This document shows positions 1-4,763 of a DNA stretch of 11,301 nucleotides, piece after piece (position 1 is the stretch's first letter; each line of letters opens with the position of its first letter). Below the pieces are notes generated by a model. That model was given only the letters and a program-made list of their open reading frames with translations. It was not told the DNA's origin and did no database searches. Position numbers and translations under genes: made by a program. Origin of the DNA: JBBTQZ01 sp038065435 (GTDB taxonomy: Bacteria; Patescibacteriota; Minisyncoccia; Phycocordibacterales; WO2-35-19); NCBI GenBank assembly GCA_038065435.1, contig JBBTQZ010000015.1, forward strand, positions 1-11,301, given 5' to 3'.

Positions 1-846
1 CCGACTTATGGTGTTGTTTCTAGGTATGGGCTTATGGCGATGGGTTCGTCTTTGGATTGTATAGGGCCGATTGCTAAAACAGTTGGTGATACAGAGATTA
101 TTTTTGATAATATAAAAGGGAAGGATAAGATGGATAGTACTTCAATAACTCCCCCAACCCCTCTTACATTAAGAGGGGAGCCAAACAAAAAAATAGGGGT
201 GCCGTACCATATTCTAGATCAAGGGGGCATTAGTCCAGAAGTAAAAAAGAATTTTGAAGAATCTATAAAAAAGATGCAGGATTTGGGATACGAGATTCAA
301 GATATCAAGTTGGAAAATATAGATAAGTCGCTCGCTGTTTACTATATCATCATGCCGGCAGAAGTTTCTTCCAATATGGCAAGGTTTGATGGTGTGAAGT
401 ATGGATTGCGAGAAGAAGGAGCAAATTTGTTGGAAGTTTATAAAAATACGCGAGGATTAGGGTTTGGCAAGGAAGTTCGGAGAAGGATAATCCTTGGTAC
501 TTATGTATTGTCTTCTGGTTATTACGATGCTTATTATGCTAAAGCTATGTCTGCTCGGGAAGTTTTGAGAGATGAATTCAAGAAAGCGTTTGAACAAGTA
601 GATGCTATATTGACACCTACTACCCCAGCACCAGCTTGGAAAATAGGAGAAAAGTCTAACCCTTTAGAGGCGTATCTTGCAGATATTTTTACAGTAACGG
701 CAAATATTGTTGGAGTGCCAGCTATTTCTTTACCCTCCGGTTTTACTCCAAATAATTTACCATTAGGTGTACAATTAATGGCACCTCATATGAGGGAAGA
801 TATTTTGTTTAAAATAGGCAAATCATTTTTAAAGGAAAATTCGTAA
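1..846 (+). CDS. gatA: Aspartyl/glutamyl-tRNA amidotransferase subunit A, 5'-truncated by window edge
   Basis: GatA is the amidase subunit of GatCAB. It releases ammonia from glutamine or asparagine, which is used to convert mischarged Glu-tRNA(Gln) (or Asp-tRNA(Asn)) to the amide form. Frame 1 is open from base 1 (PTYGVVSRYGL) to the TAA at 844-846, so about 281 C-terminal residues of a ~480-residue family are visible. The GSSLDxIGP block, the DSTS...IGVP segment, the RRRIILGTYVLSSGYYDAYY helix region and the DAILTPTTPAPA block are characteristic of amidase-signature GatA proteins. The Ser-cisSer-Lys triad and glycine-rich amidase signature lie upstream of the window, so catalytic integrity cannot be checked. 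The linker between DSTS and IGVP (about residues 48-60 of the visible part) is encoded by a palindromic repeat element. The next gene begins 32 bp downstream. A tRNA-Gln gene further on fits the indirect Gln-tRNA pathway. Confidence 0.95.
   Translation, partial: PTYGVVSRYGLMAMGSSLDCIGPIAKTVGDTEIIFDNIKGKDKMDSTSITPPTPLTLRGEPNKKIGVPYHILDQGGISPEVKKNFEESIKKMQDLGYEIQDIKLENIDKSLAVYYIIMPAEVSSNMARFDGVKYGLREEGANLLEVYKNTRGLGFGKEVRRRIILGTYVLSSGYYDAYYAKAMSAREVLRDEFKKAFEQVDAILTPTTPAPAWKIGEKSNPLEAYLADIFTVTANIVGVPAISLPSGFTPNNLPLGVQLMAPHMREDILFKIGKSFLKENS
142..180 (-). repeat. Dispersed palindromic repeat, copy A, inside gatA
   Basis: A perfect 8-bp inverted repeat, CCCCTCTT (158-165) and AAGAGGGG (171-178) with a 5-nt loop, lies in the gatA reading frame. 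Read on the minus strand, the unit continues as GGGTTGGGGGAGTTATT. The same architecture and largely the same sequence recur at about 5658-5693: TGTAAGAG is identical and the following 17-nt tail matches at 14 positions. Here the element is translated as a low-complexity Pro/Thr/Leu stretch (TPPTPLTLRGE) in the variable linker between the conserved DSTS and IGVP blocks, without breaking the frame. This resembles protein-coding palindromic insertions described in Rickettsia (RPE). That this is a mobile repeat is an inference from two copies only. Confidence 0.7.
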
Positions 847-874
847 TTATTCGCTATCTTATTCGTTACTTCGT
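839..874 (+). repeat. Short ATTCGY direct repeats between gatA and the next gene
   Basis: The short spacer and the last codons of gatA hold four spaced copies of (A)TTCGT/C, at 839, 849, 861 and 870, spaced 9-12 bp. No Shine-Dalgarno sequence or good promoter is visible here. The role is unknown; it may be simple low-complexity sequence. Confidence 0.4.
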
Positions 875-878
875 ATTT

Positions 879-1577
879 ATGGCAGAAGAAAAAAAGGGAG
901 ATAAAAAGGGGGGCGCTAAGCCAGAGAGTAAACCTACTATAGGGGGTTTTGATATGGCAGAATCTCTCATCATTCTTTTTATTATAACAGGCTTATTCTC
1001 TACTCTGGTACCTTCTATTTGGCGTTTTTTTGGCTCGGGTGAGATAACTTTCTTTGGTTACAGCCTTTCAAACATAACTTCTTTTTTCTCTCGTAATGCC
1101 TTCATTTTTAAATTTATAGGATTATTCATTGCCGGGCTTGGTGCTGTGGCTACTATTATTTTCAACAAAAAAGCCGATAGTATATGGGCTATAGAAAAAA
1201 AGCGCCTTTCTCCGATAGAAATAAGTTCATCAGAAAGTGGTGAGATCCCTACTCACAATCCGACTTTGGGAAAGTGGCAAGCTATTGTGGAGAAAAGCGA
1301 ATCTGCCGACGAAGGGGCTTGGCGCTTAGCTATCATTGAGGCAGATATTATGTTGGATGATTTACTCCAAACACTCAACTTGCCGGGAGAAACAATGGGG
1401 GAGAAGTTGAAAGCGGTAGAAAAAAGTGATTTTAATACTATAGAATACGCTTGGGAGGCTCATAAAGCGCGTAACATGATTGCCCACCAAGGCTCTGACT
1501 TTCTTCTAAACCAACGCGAAGTCCGCCGGATAATCTCTCTCTACGAAGCCGTCTTCAAAGAATTTCATTTGATTTAA
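879..1577 (+). CDS. Two-TM membrane protein with a cytosolic HEPN-like domain
   Basis: This 232-aa protein has a Lys/Glu/Gly-rich N-terminus (1-20) and two hydrophobic helices (about 28-49 and 76-96) separated by a short loop, then a soluble domain (about 125-232). The soluble domain is helical: a helix around 145-164 (AWRLAIIEADIMLDDLLQ), a loop, and a helix carrying A-R198-N-M-I-A-H203, which is R-x4-H with a polar residue after the Arg. That is the signature of HEPN domains, many of which are metal-independent RNases in toxin-antitoxin, CRISPR and other defence systems. The helix-loop-helix layout before the motif also fits HEPN. The family assignment is inferred from the motif and layout; RNase activity is not shown, and some HEPN proteins only bind nucleotides or RNA. 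No antitoxin-like partner (e.g. a MNT nucleotidyltransferase) adjoins. The gene follows gatA by 32 bp and ends at a strong hairpin terminator. Confidence 0.75.
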   Translation: MAEEKKGDKKGGAKPESKPTIGGFDMAESLIILFIITGLFSTLVPSIWRFFGSGEITFFGYSLSNITSFFSRNAFIFKFIGLFIAGLGAVATIIFNKKADSIWAIEKKRLSPIEISSSESGEIPTHNPTLGKWQAIVEKSESADEGAWRLAIIEADIMLDDLLQTLNLPGETMGEKLKAVEKSDFNTIEYAWEAHKARNMIAHQGSDFLLNQREVRRIISLYEAVFKEFHLI

Positions 1578-1585
1578 AAACAAGA

Positions 1586-1640
1586 AAAACAAAGGCGACC
1601 CTTGGACTACTGCACCAAAGGTCACCTTTGTTTTACATAG
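1586..1640. terminator. Long bidirectional intrinsic terminator hairpin
   Basis: A 20-bp stem with two mismatches is formed by 1586-1605 and 1615-1634, with a 9-nt loop (1606-1614). The outer ten pairs AAAACAAAGG / CCTTTGTTTT are perfect. The stem base is A-rich on the left and T-rich on the right, so either strand yields a U-rich end after the hairpin. It lies between convergent units: the HEPN-like gene (plus) and the initiator-type tRNA-Met (minus). Confidence 0.85.
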
Positions 1641-1653
1641 TATTAATTTTTCG

Positions 1654-1726
1654 TGGTTGCGGAGTCTGGACTCGCACCAGAATCTTCAGGTTATGAGCCT
1701 GACGAATTACTTTACTCTACCCCGCA
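1654..1726 (-). tRNA. tRNA-Met(CAT), initiator type, with abnormal D and T loops
   Basis: On the minus strand the acceptor stem TGCGGGG pairs with CTCCGCA (one G-U), followed by A73 and an encoded CCA (1656-1654). The anticodon arm is TCAGG-CTCATAA-CCTGA, anticodon CAT. Two points favour an initiator: A11:U24 in the D stem (elongators usually have Y11:R24) and the GCGGGGTAGAG 5' half. However, the anticodon stem has A-U, G-C, G-C rather than three G-C pairs, and 1:72 is a U-A pair rather than a C x A mismatch. The D loop reads AAAGTA and lacks the G18-G19 pair; the T loop reads TGCGAGT, with G in place of U55. The elbow contacts G18-Psi55 and G19-C56 therefore cannot form normally. It could be an unusual functional initiator or a decaying extra copy. 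It is transcribed towards the bidirectional terminator. Confidence 0.85.
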
Positions 1727-1779
1727 ATATATCCTCAAAATTAAGGATTGGTCAGAATATTATCATAAATTTTAAAAAA

Positions 1780-1808
1780 TTGCGAATAAACATGAAAAAT
1801 GATAAATT
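1780..1808 (+). promoter_or_regulatory. Promoter of tRNA-Met(CAT)
   Basis: TTGCGA (1780-1785), a 17-bp spacer and TAAATT (1803-1808) with an extended -10 TG at 1800-1801. The predicted start at about 1815 is just before the mature tRNA 5' end at 1818. Confidence 0.65.
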
Positions 1809-1817
1809 TTATAAATT

Positions 1818-1891
1818 GTCGGCGTAGCTCAGTTGGTTAGAGCGTGGGACTCATAAGCCCAAGGTCGGTGGTTCGATCCCACCCGCCGACA
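1818..1891 (+). tRNA. tRNA-Met(CAT), probably elongator
   Basis: Acceptor GTCGGCG/CGCCGAC, D stem GCTC/GAGC with GG in the loop, anticodon loop CTCATAA (CAT at 1852-1854), T stem GGTGG/CCACC and T loop TTCGATC. The discriminator is A1891 and CCA is not encoded. C11:G24 marks it as an elongator rather than an initiator. There is an A31 x G39 mismatch at the top of the anticodon stem. A CAT anticodon could also be a lysidine-modified tRNA-Ile2; the resemblance to elongator Met (GTGGGACTCATAA core) makes Met more likely, but sequence alone does not exclude Ile2. Confidence 0.88.
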
Positions 1892-1920
1892 CACTTCTAT
1901 AAGCTCAGTGCAGACAATAA

Positions 1921-1950
1921 TTGGCGAAATTACTAAAAATCTGTTAAATT
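1921..1950 (+). promoter_or_regulatory. Promoter of tRNA-Asp
   Basis: TTGGCG (1921-1926), an 18-bp spacer and TAAATT (1945-1950), preceded by the extended -10 TGT. It is very like the promoter of the tRNA-Met just upstream (same -10). The expected start at about 1957 gives an 8-nt leader before the tRNA. Confidence 0.55.
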
Positions 1951-1964
1951 TCTAAAACACGCAT

Positions 1965-2039
1965 GCGGGCGTGGTGTAGCCTGGTTAACACATCCCCCTG
2001 TCACGGGGAAGATCGCCGGTTCAAATCCGGTCGCCCGCG
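1965..2039 (+). tRNA. tRNA-Asp(GTC)
   Basis: Acceptor GCGGGCG/CGCCCGC, anticodon arm TCCCC-CTGTCAC-GGGGA with GTC at 2000-2002, T loop TTCAAAT, and discriminator G73 as expected for Asp identity. CCA is not encoded. It lies 73 bp after tRNA-Met. Confidence 0.95.
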
Positions 2040-2072
2040 CAAATAACCGTAGATCGGTTCAAGATACGCATC

Positions 2073-2101
2073 TTGTTGTACGGTATGCATTTTGCTAAAC
2101 T
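2073..2101 (+). promoter_or_regulatory. Leaderless promoter of the small zinc-site gene
   Basis: TTGTTG (2073-2078), a 17-bp spacer and TGC-TAAACT (-10 at 2096-2101). Only 6 nt separate the -10 from the ATG at 2108, so transcription should start at or next to the A of the start codon. No Shine-Dalgarno sequence is present. Confidence 0.6.
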
Positions 2102-2107
2102 TCAATT

Positions 2108-2308
2108 ATGAAAACATTAAAGTGTGATTTGTGTGATGTGACAGCAGAAGGCGAGACATTTGAAGCTTGGATGCAGGCACTCATGCCTCATTATATGCAA
2201 GTTCATGCCGATGTGATGAAGAGTAAGGCTGATCTTTCCGACGAGGAGCAGAAAGCAGAACAACAGAAGTGGATGGTTGAAAATAAAGCAAGATTCAAAA
2301 CTGCTTAA
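2108..2308 (+). CDS. Small protein with putative CxxC/HxxxxH zinc site
   Basis: A 66-aa protein. The N-terminus has C6-x2-C9 followed after 18 residues by H28-x4-H33, a spacing that fits a C2H2-type zinc site. It resembles the small DUF1059-like proteins (CxxC, a GET(E/F)E segment, then HxxxxH). The C-terminal half (about 38-66) is charged and probably helical, with the pattern LSDEEQKAEQQKWMVENKARF. It appears to be a small protein typical of Parcubacteria genomes (from memory, not searched). Its function is unknown; nucleic-acid or protein binding is possible but not shown. It begins 69 bp after tRNA-Asp, has its own promoter, and has no TM segment or signal. Confidence 0.85.
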   Translation: MKTLKCDLCDVTAEGETFEAWMQALMPHYMQVHADVMKSKADLSDEEQKAEQQKWMVENKARFKTA

Positions 2309-2321
2309 AATGGTTATGTTA

Positions 2322-2359
2322 GATAAGGAATAAAAATAAAATCCTGATTTTTCCGTATC
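2322..2359 (+). other. AT-rich imperfect hairpin after the small zinc-site gene
   Basis: GATAAGGAATAAAAAT (2322-2337) can pair with ATTTTTCCGTATC (2347-2359), with one mismatch and a bulge. It may act as a weak terminator of the preceding gene, but no T-tract follows the stem. Confidence 0.3.
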
Positions 2360-2415
2360 CTAGTTCCAATATCGTCTACTCCACAACTTTAGTATATTTT
2401 TGGTTTTGTCTGGTT

Positions 2416-2456
2416 TATAATTGTATGTAAATCGGAGATCTATTGCACAGATCTCC
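2416..2456 (+). promoter_or_regulatory. TATAAT box followed by a perfect 8-bp palindromic hairpin
   Basis: A consensus TATAAT at 2416-2421 (no convincing -35) is followed at 2434-2456 by GGAGATCT-attgcac-AGATCTCC, a perfect 8-bp inverted repeat with a 7-nt loop. If the -10 is used, transcription starts near 2428 and the hairpin is at the very 5' end of the mRNA of the DoxX-like gene (ATG 2511). It could stabilise the 5' end or bind a regulator as a palindromic operator. There is no T-tract after it, so it is not a standard terminator. Confidence 0.4.
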
Positions 2457-2510
2457 TCTAATGATTAAGCAGGTCGAATTAGTAGAATTTATAAATTAGA
2501 TTTAAATAAT

Positions 2511-2870
2511 ATGAATAAAGCAATTTGGATATTAAGGATCGGTGTGGCGGGGGAGTTCTTGGGTCATGGCATCTTTGCACTGCAAGGTAAAGAAGGCTGG
2601 TTCAAATATTTTACTGGTTTTGGTATTACTGATCCTGCGACTATCACCAGCATTCTTTTTGCTGTTGGTCTGATGGATGTGTTGTTTGCTCTTATAGTAT
2701 TGTTCAAACCCTTAAAGCCAATTCTCCTTTGGATGGCTTTTTGGGGACTTTGGACAGCGCTTGTCAGATGGCCTTTTGGTCCAGACCCTGTTTGGGACTT
2801 TGTGGAAAGATTTGCCAACTGGGCCGCACCACTTTCTCTATACTATATCCTCAAAAGCAGAGGTGAGTAG
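2511..2870 (+). CDS. DoxX-like small integral membrane protein
   Basis: A 119-aa protein made almost entirely of four hydrophobic segments (about 3-22, 40-63, 67-84 and 96-114) with short loops. The LRIGVAGEFLGHGIFAL start and the GKEGWFKYF loop resemble DoxX-type four-helix membrane proteins, whose members in other bacteria are linked to redox or thiol stress functions. The substrate and role here are unknown. There is no Shine-Dalgarno sequence; a weak TAGATT at 2498-2503, 7 nt upstream of the ATG, may give a leaderless transcript, or transcription starts at the TATAAT at 2416. The metalloprotease gene follows after 25 bp. Confidence 0.7.
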   Translation: MNKAIWILRIGVAGEFLGHGIFALQGKEGWFKYFTGFGITDPATITSILFAVGLMDVLFALIVLFKPLKPILLWMAFWGLWTALVRWPFGPDPVWDFVERFANWAAPLSLYYILKSRGE

Positions 2871-2880
2871 AAACTTTTTG

Positions 2881-2889
2881 TGTTAGATT
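2881..2889 (+). promoter_or_regulatory. Extended -10 for a leaderless metalloprotease mRNA
   Basis: TGT-TAGATT with the -10 hexamer at 2884-2889 and exactly 6 nt before the ATG at 2896. No clear -35 is seen, as is usual for extended -10 promoters. No Shine-Dalgarno sequence. Confidence 0.5.
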
Positions 2890-2895
2890 GTCTGT

Positions 2896-3798
2896 ATGAA
2901 AAAGACGCTAGCTTTTGTTTTGATGTTCTCTTCTCTCTGGTATCTTGGCTACACTTTGTATCAATATTCACTTGGTAGCTGTGCTAAACCGCTTGAATAC
3001 TCCATTGGTCGCTTCGATAATAATTTTGGTATATCTCAAGAATATTTTGCAAAGCGTATTGTAGAGGCAGAAAAAGTCTGGGAAAAAGCTTTGAATAAAG
3101 AACTTTTTATATATAAAGAAGGCGCTGATTTTACTATAAATCTTATTTATGATGAAAGGCAGATGAATACTGAAAAGAAACGTCGTATAGAATTCGGTCT
3201 TTCGGGAGCCGAGGAAACACTTGAAAGACTGGACAGAGAATTTGCAATTCTTAAGAATACTTACGAAATACGCTCCAAAAAGTATGAAGACTCAGTTAGT
3301 TCGTTAGAGCAACTTAGCTCCGTGTACAATAAGGAGGTAGAGTTTTGGAACAAGCGAGATGGTGCGCCTGAGAAAGAATATGCAGAGCTTTCCAATATGT
3401 TAGAAACAATAAACTCTCAAACGATTACCTTAAATGCAGAAGCTGAATCTTTAAACAATATGGCCATAGAGCTCAATAAAGTTTTGGAAATACGCAACGG
3501 TGCTGCAAGTAGCTACAACGAAATAGCTAAGCAATATAACCAAAAATACGGCCATGGTCTGGAGTTCAACCAAGCCGAATATACGAGTGGAGCCATCAAT
3601 CTTTATCAGTTTGTGGGTGAAAAAGATATGGAGCTTGCTCTTTCTCATGAATTTGGTCATAGTCTTGGTATGGGACATACTGAAAATTCAAGTTCCATAA
3701 TGTATTATCTTACAGAAGGGGAGAGTAAAGGCACTCTTTCTTCTTCTCCAACAAAAGAAGATTTGGATGAATTACAAAGAGTTTGTAATAAAAAGTGA
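2896..3798 (+). CDS. Membrane-anchored matrixin-type zinc metalloprotease with coiled-coil insert
   Basis: A 300-aa protein. An uncleaved anchor or signal segment lies at about 4-22. Residues 29-90 hold a conserved-looking block (CAKPLEYSIGRFD ... INLIYDERQ). A strongly heptad-like Glu/Lys/Leu-rich coiled coil spans about 91-215. The zinc site is H251-E-F-G-H255-S-L-G-M-G-H261, with a Met-turn at S-S-I-M269-Y. HExxHxxGxxH plus Met-turn is the metzincin signature, closest to matrixins. The only cysteines are C29 and C297, near the two ends, and could form a disulfide outside the cell. C29 follows L-G-S, a weak lipobox-like context, so a lipoprotein is a less likely alternative. The protease should act at the cell surface; its substrate is unknown. 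The coiled-coil insert between the N-terminal strand region and the active site is absent from textbook matrixins. The VTT gene follows after 34 bp. Confidence 0.88.
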   Translation: MKKTLAFVLMFSSLWYLGYTLYQYSLGSCAKPLEYSIGRFDNNFGISQEYFAKRIVEAEKVWEKALNKELFIYKEGADFTINLIYDERQMNTEKKRRIEFGLSGAEETLERLDREFAILKNTYEIRSKKYEDSVSSLEQLSSVYNKEVEFWNKRDGAPEKEYAELSNMLETINSQTITLNAEAESLNNMAIELNKVLEIRNGAASSYNEIAKQYNQKYGHGLEFNQAEYTSGAINLYQFVGEKDMELALSHEFGHSLGMGHTENSSSIMYYLTEGESKGTLSSSPTKEDLDELQRVCNKK

Positions 3799-3832
3799 AT
3801 CTCGTAGTAGAAAATGGTATAGAAAATTTTTT

Positions 3833-4480
3833 ATGAAAAAAGAAAAAATAATAGAAATCATTTGGTTTGTGGTGATAGTTGCTCTATTTATCATCTCTAT
3901 AAAAATGATTCGGAGTGGTGAACTAGAGTCAATAGTAAAAAGTTTTGGTTTGTGGGGTCCACTTGTCATTATTTTATTGAAGATAACCACTTTGGTCGTC
4001 GCTCCGCTTGGTGGTACGCCTCTCTACATTATTTCCGGCGCTCTTTTTGGTACTACGAAAGGTCTCCTCGTCTGTCTTTCGGGAGATATTTTGGGTTCTT
4101 CGCTTTGTTTTTGGTTGAGCCGAAAATATGGTGCTAGGATTTTGAATTTTTTTGCTGGATCACAAAATGTGGATAAAGTTTTGCGCACTGTGAATATCAT
4201 CAGTACCACTCGATCATTTGTAAAAGCGAGAATTGGTTTTATAAGTATGCCAGAATTACTTTCTTATGCTGCAGGTCTTAGCCGAATAAACTTTTGGATT
4301 TTTAGTATCATAAACACTCTATTTTACTTAGTAGCCGATATAATTTTAGTTTTTCTTGGATCGCGTTTGGCTGAATTTTCTGCAAAATATTTTTTGGTTT
4401 TTCCAGTTATTATTTTTCTAATCGTATTTTCTGGTTTTGTTTTGCTATACAAAGATTATCAAAAAGCAGAAGGAATGTGA
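3833..4480 (+). CDS. VTT-domain (TVP38/TMEM64-like, DedA superfamily) membrane protein
   Basis: A 215-aa polytopic membrane protein. The first TM is about 7-24. The VTT domain (about 42-175) has the typical order: a G-x-W-G-P start with APLGGTPLY, then SGALFGTTKG, GDILGSSLCFWLSRKYG, and the later KARIGFISMPELLSYAAGLSRINFW block; a last TM lies at about 186-206. The family is tied to membrane homeostasis and lipid transport (DedA proteins as undecaprenyl-phosphate or phospholipid flippases; VTT proteins as scramblases in eukaryotes). The exact substrate here is unknown. An upstream in-frame ATG at 3767 would overlap the protease gene by 32 bp and add a charged 22-residue extension; the ATG at 3833 gives a normal MKKEKIIEI start before the first TM and is preferred. 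It ends 15 bp before tRNA-Thr. Confidence 0.85.
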   Translation: MKKEKIIEIIWFVVIVALFIISIKMIRSGELESIVKSFGLWGPLVIILLKITTLVVAPLGGTPLYIISGALFGTTKGLLVCLSGDILGSSLCFWLSRKYGARILNFFAGSQNVDKVLRTVNIISTTRSFVKARIGFISMPELLSYAAGLSRINFWIFSIINTLFYLVADIILVFLGSRLAEFSAKYFLVFPVIIFLIVFSGFVLLYKDYQKAEGM

Positions 4481-4486
4481 TAATAT
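4478..4486 (+). promoter_or_regulatory. Extended -10 of tRNA-Thr(GGT), overlapping a stop codon
   Basis: TGA-TAATAT, in which the TG of the extended -10 is part of the TGA stop of the VTT gene. The hexamer (4481-4486) ends 9 nt before the tRNA at 4496. No strong -35 is seen. Confidence 0.45.
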
Positions 4487-4495
4487 CTCTTCCAT

Positions 4496-4567
4496 GCCGG
4501 GGTAGTTCAGTGGCAGAACGCGTTCTTGGTAAGAACGAGGTCATGGGTCCGATTCCCATCTCCGGCT
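4496..4567 (+). tRNA. tRNA-Thr(GGT), with C in place of U55
   Basis: Acceptor GCCGGGG/CTCCGGC (one G-U), D stem GTTC/GAAC with GG in the loop, and anticodon arm CGTTC-TTGGTAA-GAACG with GGT at 4528-4530. The T stem is ATGGG/CCCAT but the T loop reads TCCGATT: C4549 stands where the near-universal U55 (pseudouridine) should be. The discriminator is T4567; CCA is not encoded. Confidence 0.93.
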
Positions 4568-4627
4568 CATGTTAAATACAAATTACACCGCACTTTAAAG
4601 ATACAATGGTCATCTTTGTACCTAATT

Positions 4628-4702
4628 GCCGGAGTAGCTTAGTGGTAAAGCAATGCTTTCGTAAAGCAGGGATCGTGAGTTCAACTCTCACCTCCGGCTC
4701 CA
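4628..4702 (+). tRNA. tRNA-Thr(CGT), with encoded CCA
   Basis: Acceptor GCCGGAG/CTCCGGC, D stem GCTT/AAGC, anticodon loop TTCGTAA with CGT at 4660-4662, T stem GTGAG/CTCAC and a normal T loop TTCAACT. There is an A27 x G43 mismatch at the base of the anticodon stem. The discriminator is T4699 and is followed by CCA (4700-4702), either encoded or by chance because the next repeat begins with CA. It lies 60 bp after tRNA-Thr(GGT); both share the GCCGG 5' end and probably have a common origin. Confidence 0.94.
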
Positions 4703-4733
4703 TATCTGCAGCATATCTGCAGGGTCACCCTGC
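4701..4733 (+). repeat. Tandem 11-bp repeat and GC hairpin between tRNA-Thr and prfB
   Basis: CATATCTGCAG occurs twice head to tail (4701-4711, 4712-4722). The end of the second copy forms a perfect hairpin, GCAGGG (4719-4724), TCA, CCCTGC (4728-4733). It may serve as 3' end or terminator of the tRNA transcript, although the following T content is low. The first copy overlaps the CCA end of the tRNA. Confidence 0.6.
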
Positions 4734-4748
4734 GCATGTTTGGATTTG

Positions 4749-4757
4749 TGGTATAAA
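4749..4757 (+). promoter_or_regulatory. Extended -10 for a leaderless prfB mRNA
   Basis: TGG-TATAAA with the hexamer at 4752-4757 and exactly 6 nt before the ATG at 4764. This supports the ATG over the upstream in-frame TTG at 4740, which would precede the transcription start. Confidence 0.6.
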
Positions 4758-4763
4758 TATGAG

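Noticed and set aside
1658..1726. Reading the tRNA at this place on the plus strand, with loop TTATGAG (anticodon ATG, His)
   Set aside because: The plus-strand reading lacks a T arm with any TTCRA-like loop and a proper D arm. The minus-strand reading gives A73-CCA, a CAT anticodon loop and a full cloverleaf.
3767..3832. ATG at 3767 as the start of the VTT gene
   Set aside because: It would overlap the metalloprotease gene by 32 bp and add a charged extension encoded mostly in DNA already used by the other gene; the ATG at 3833 gives a normal N-terminus.
4597..4617. AAAGAT...ATCTTT inverted repeat between the two tRNA-Thr genes
   Set aside because: Six A/T-rich pairs, a 9-nt loop and no T-tract; too weak to call a terminator.
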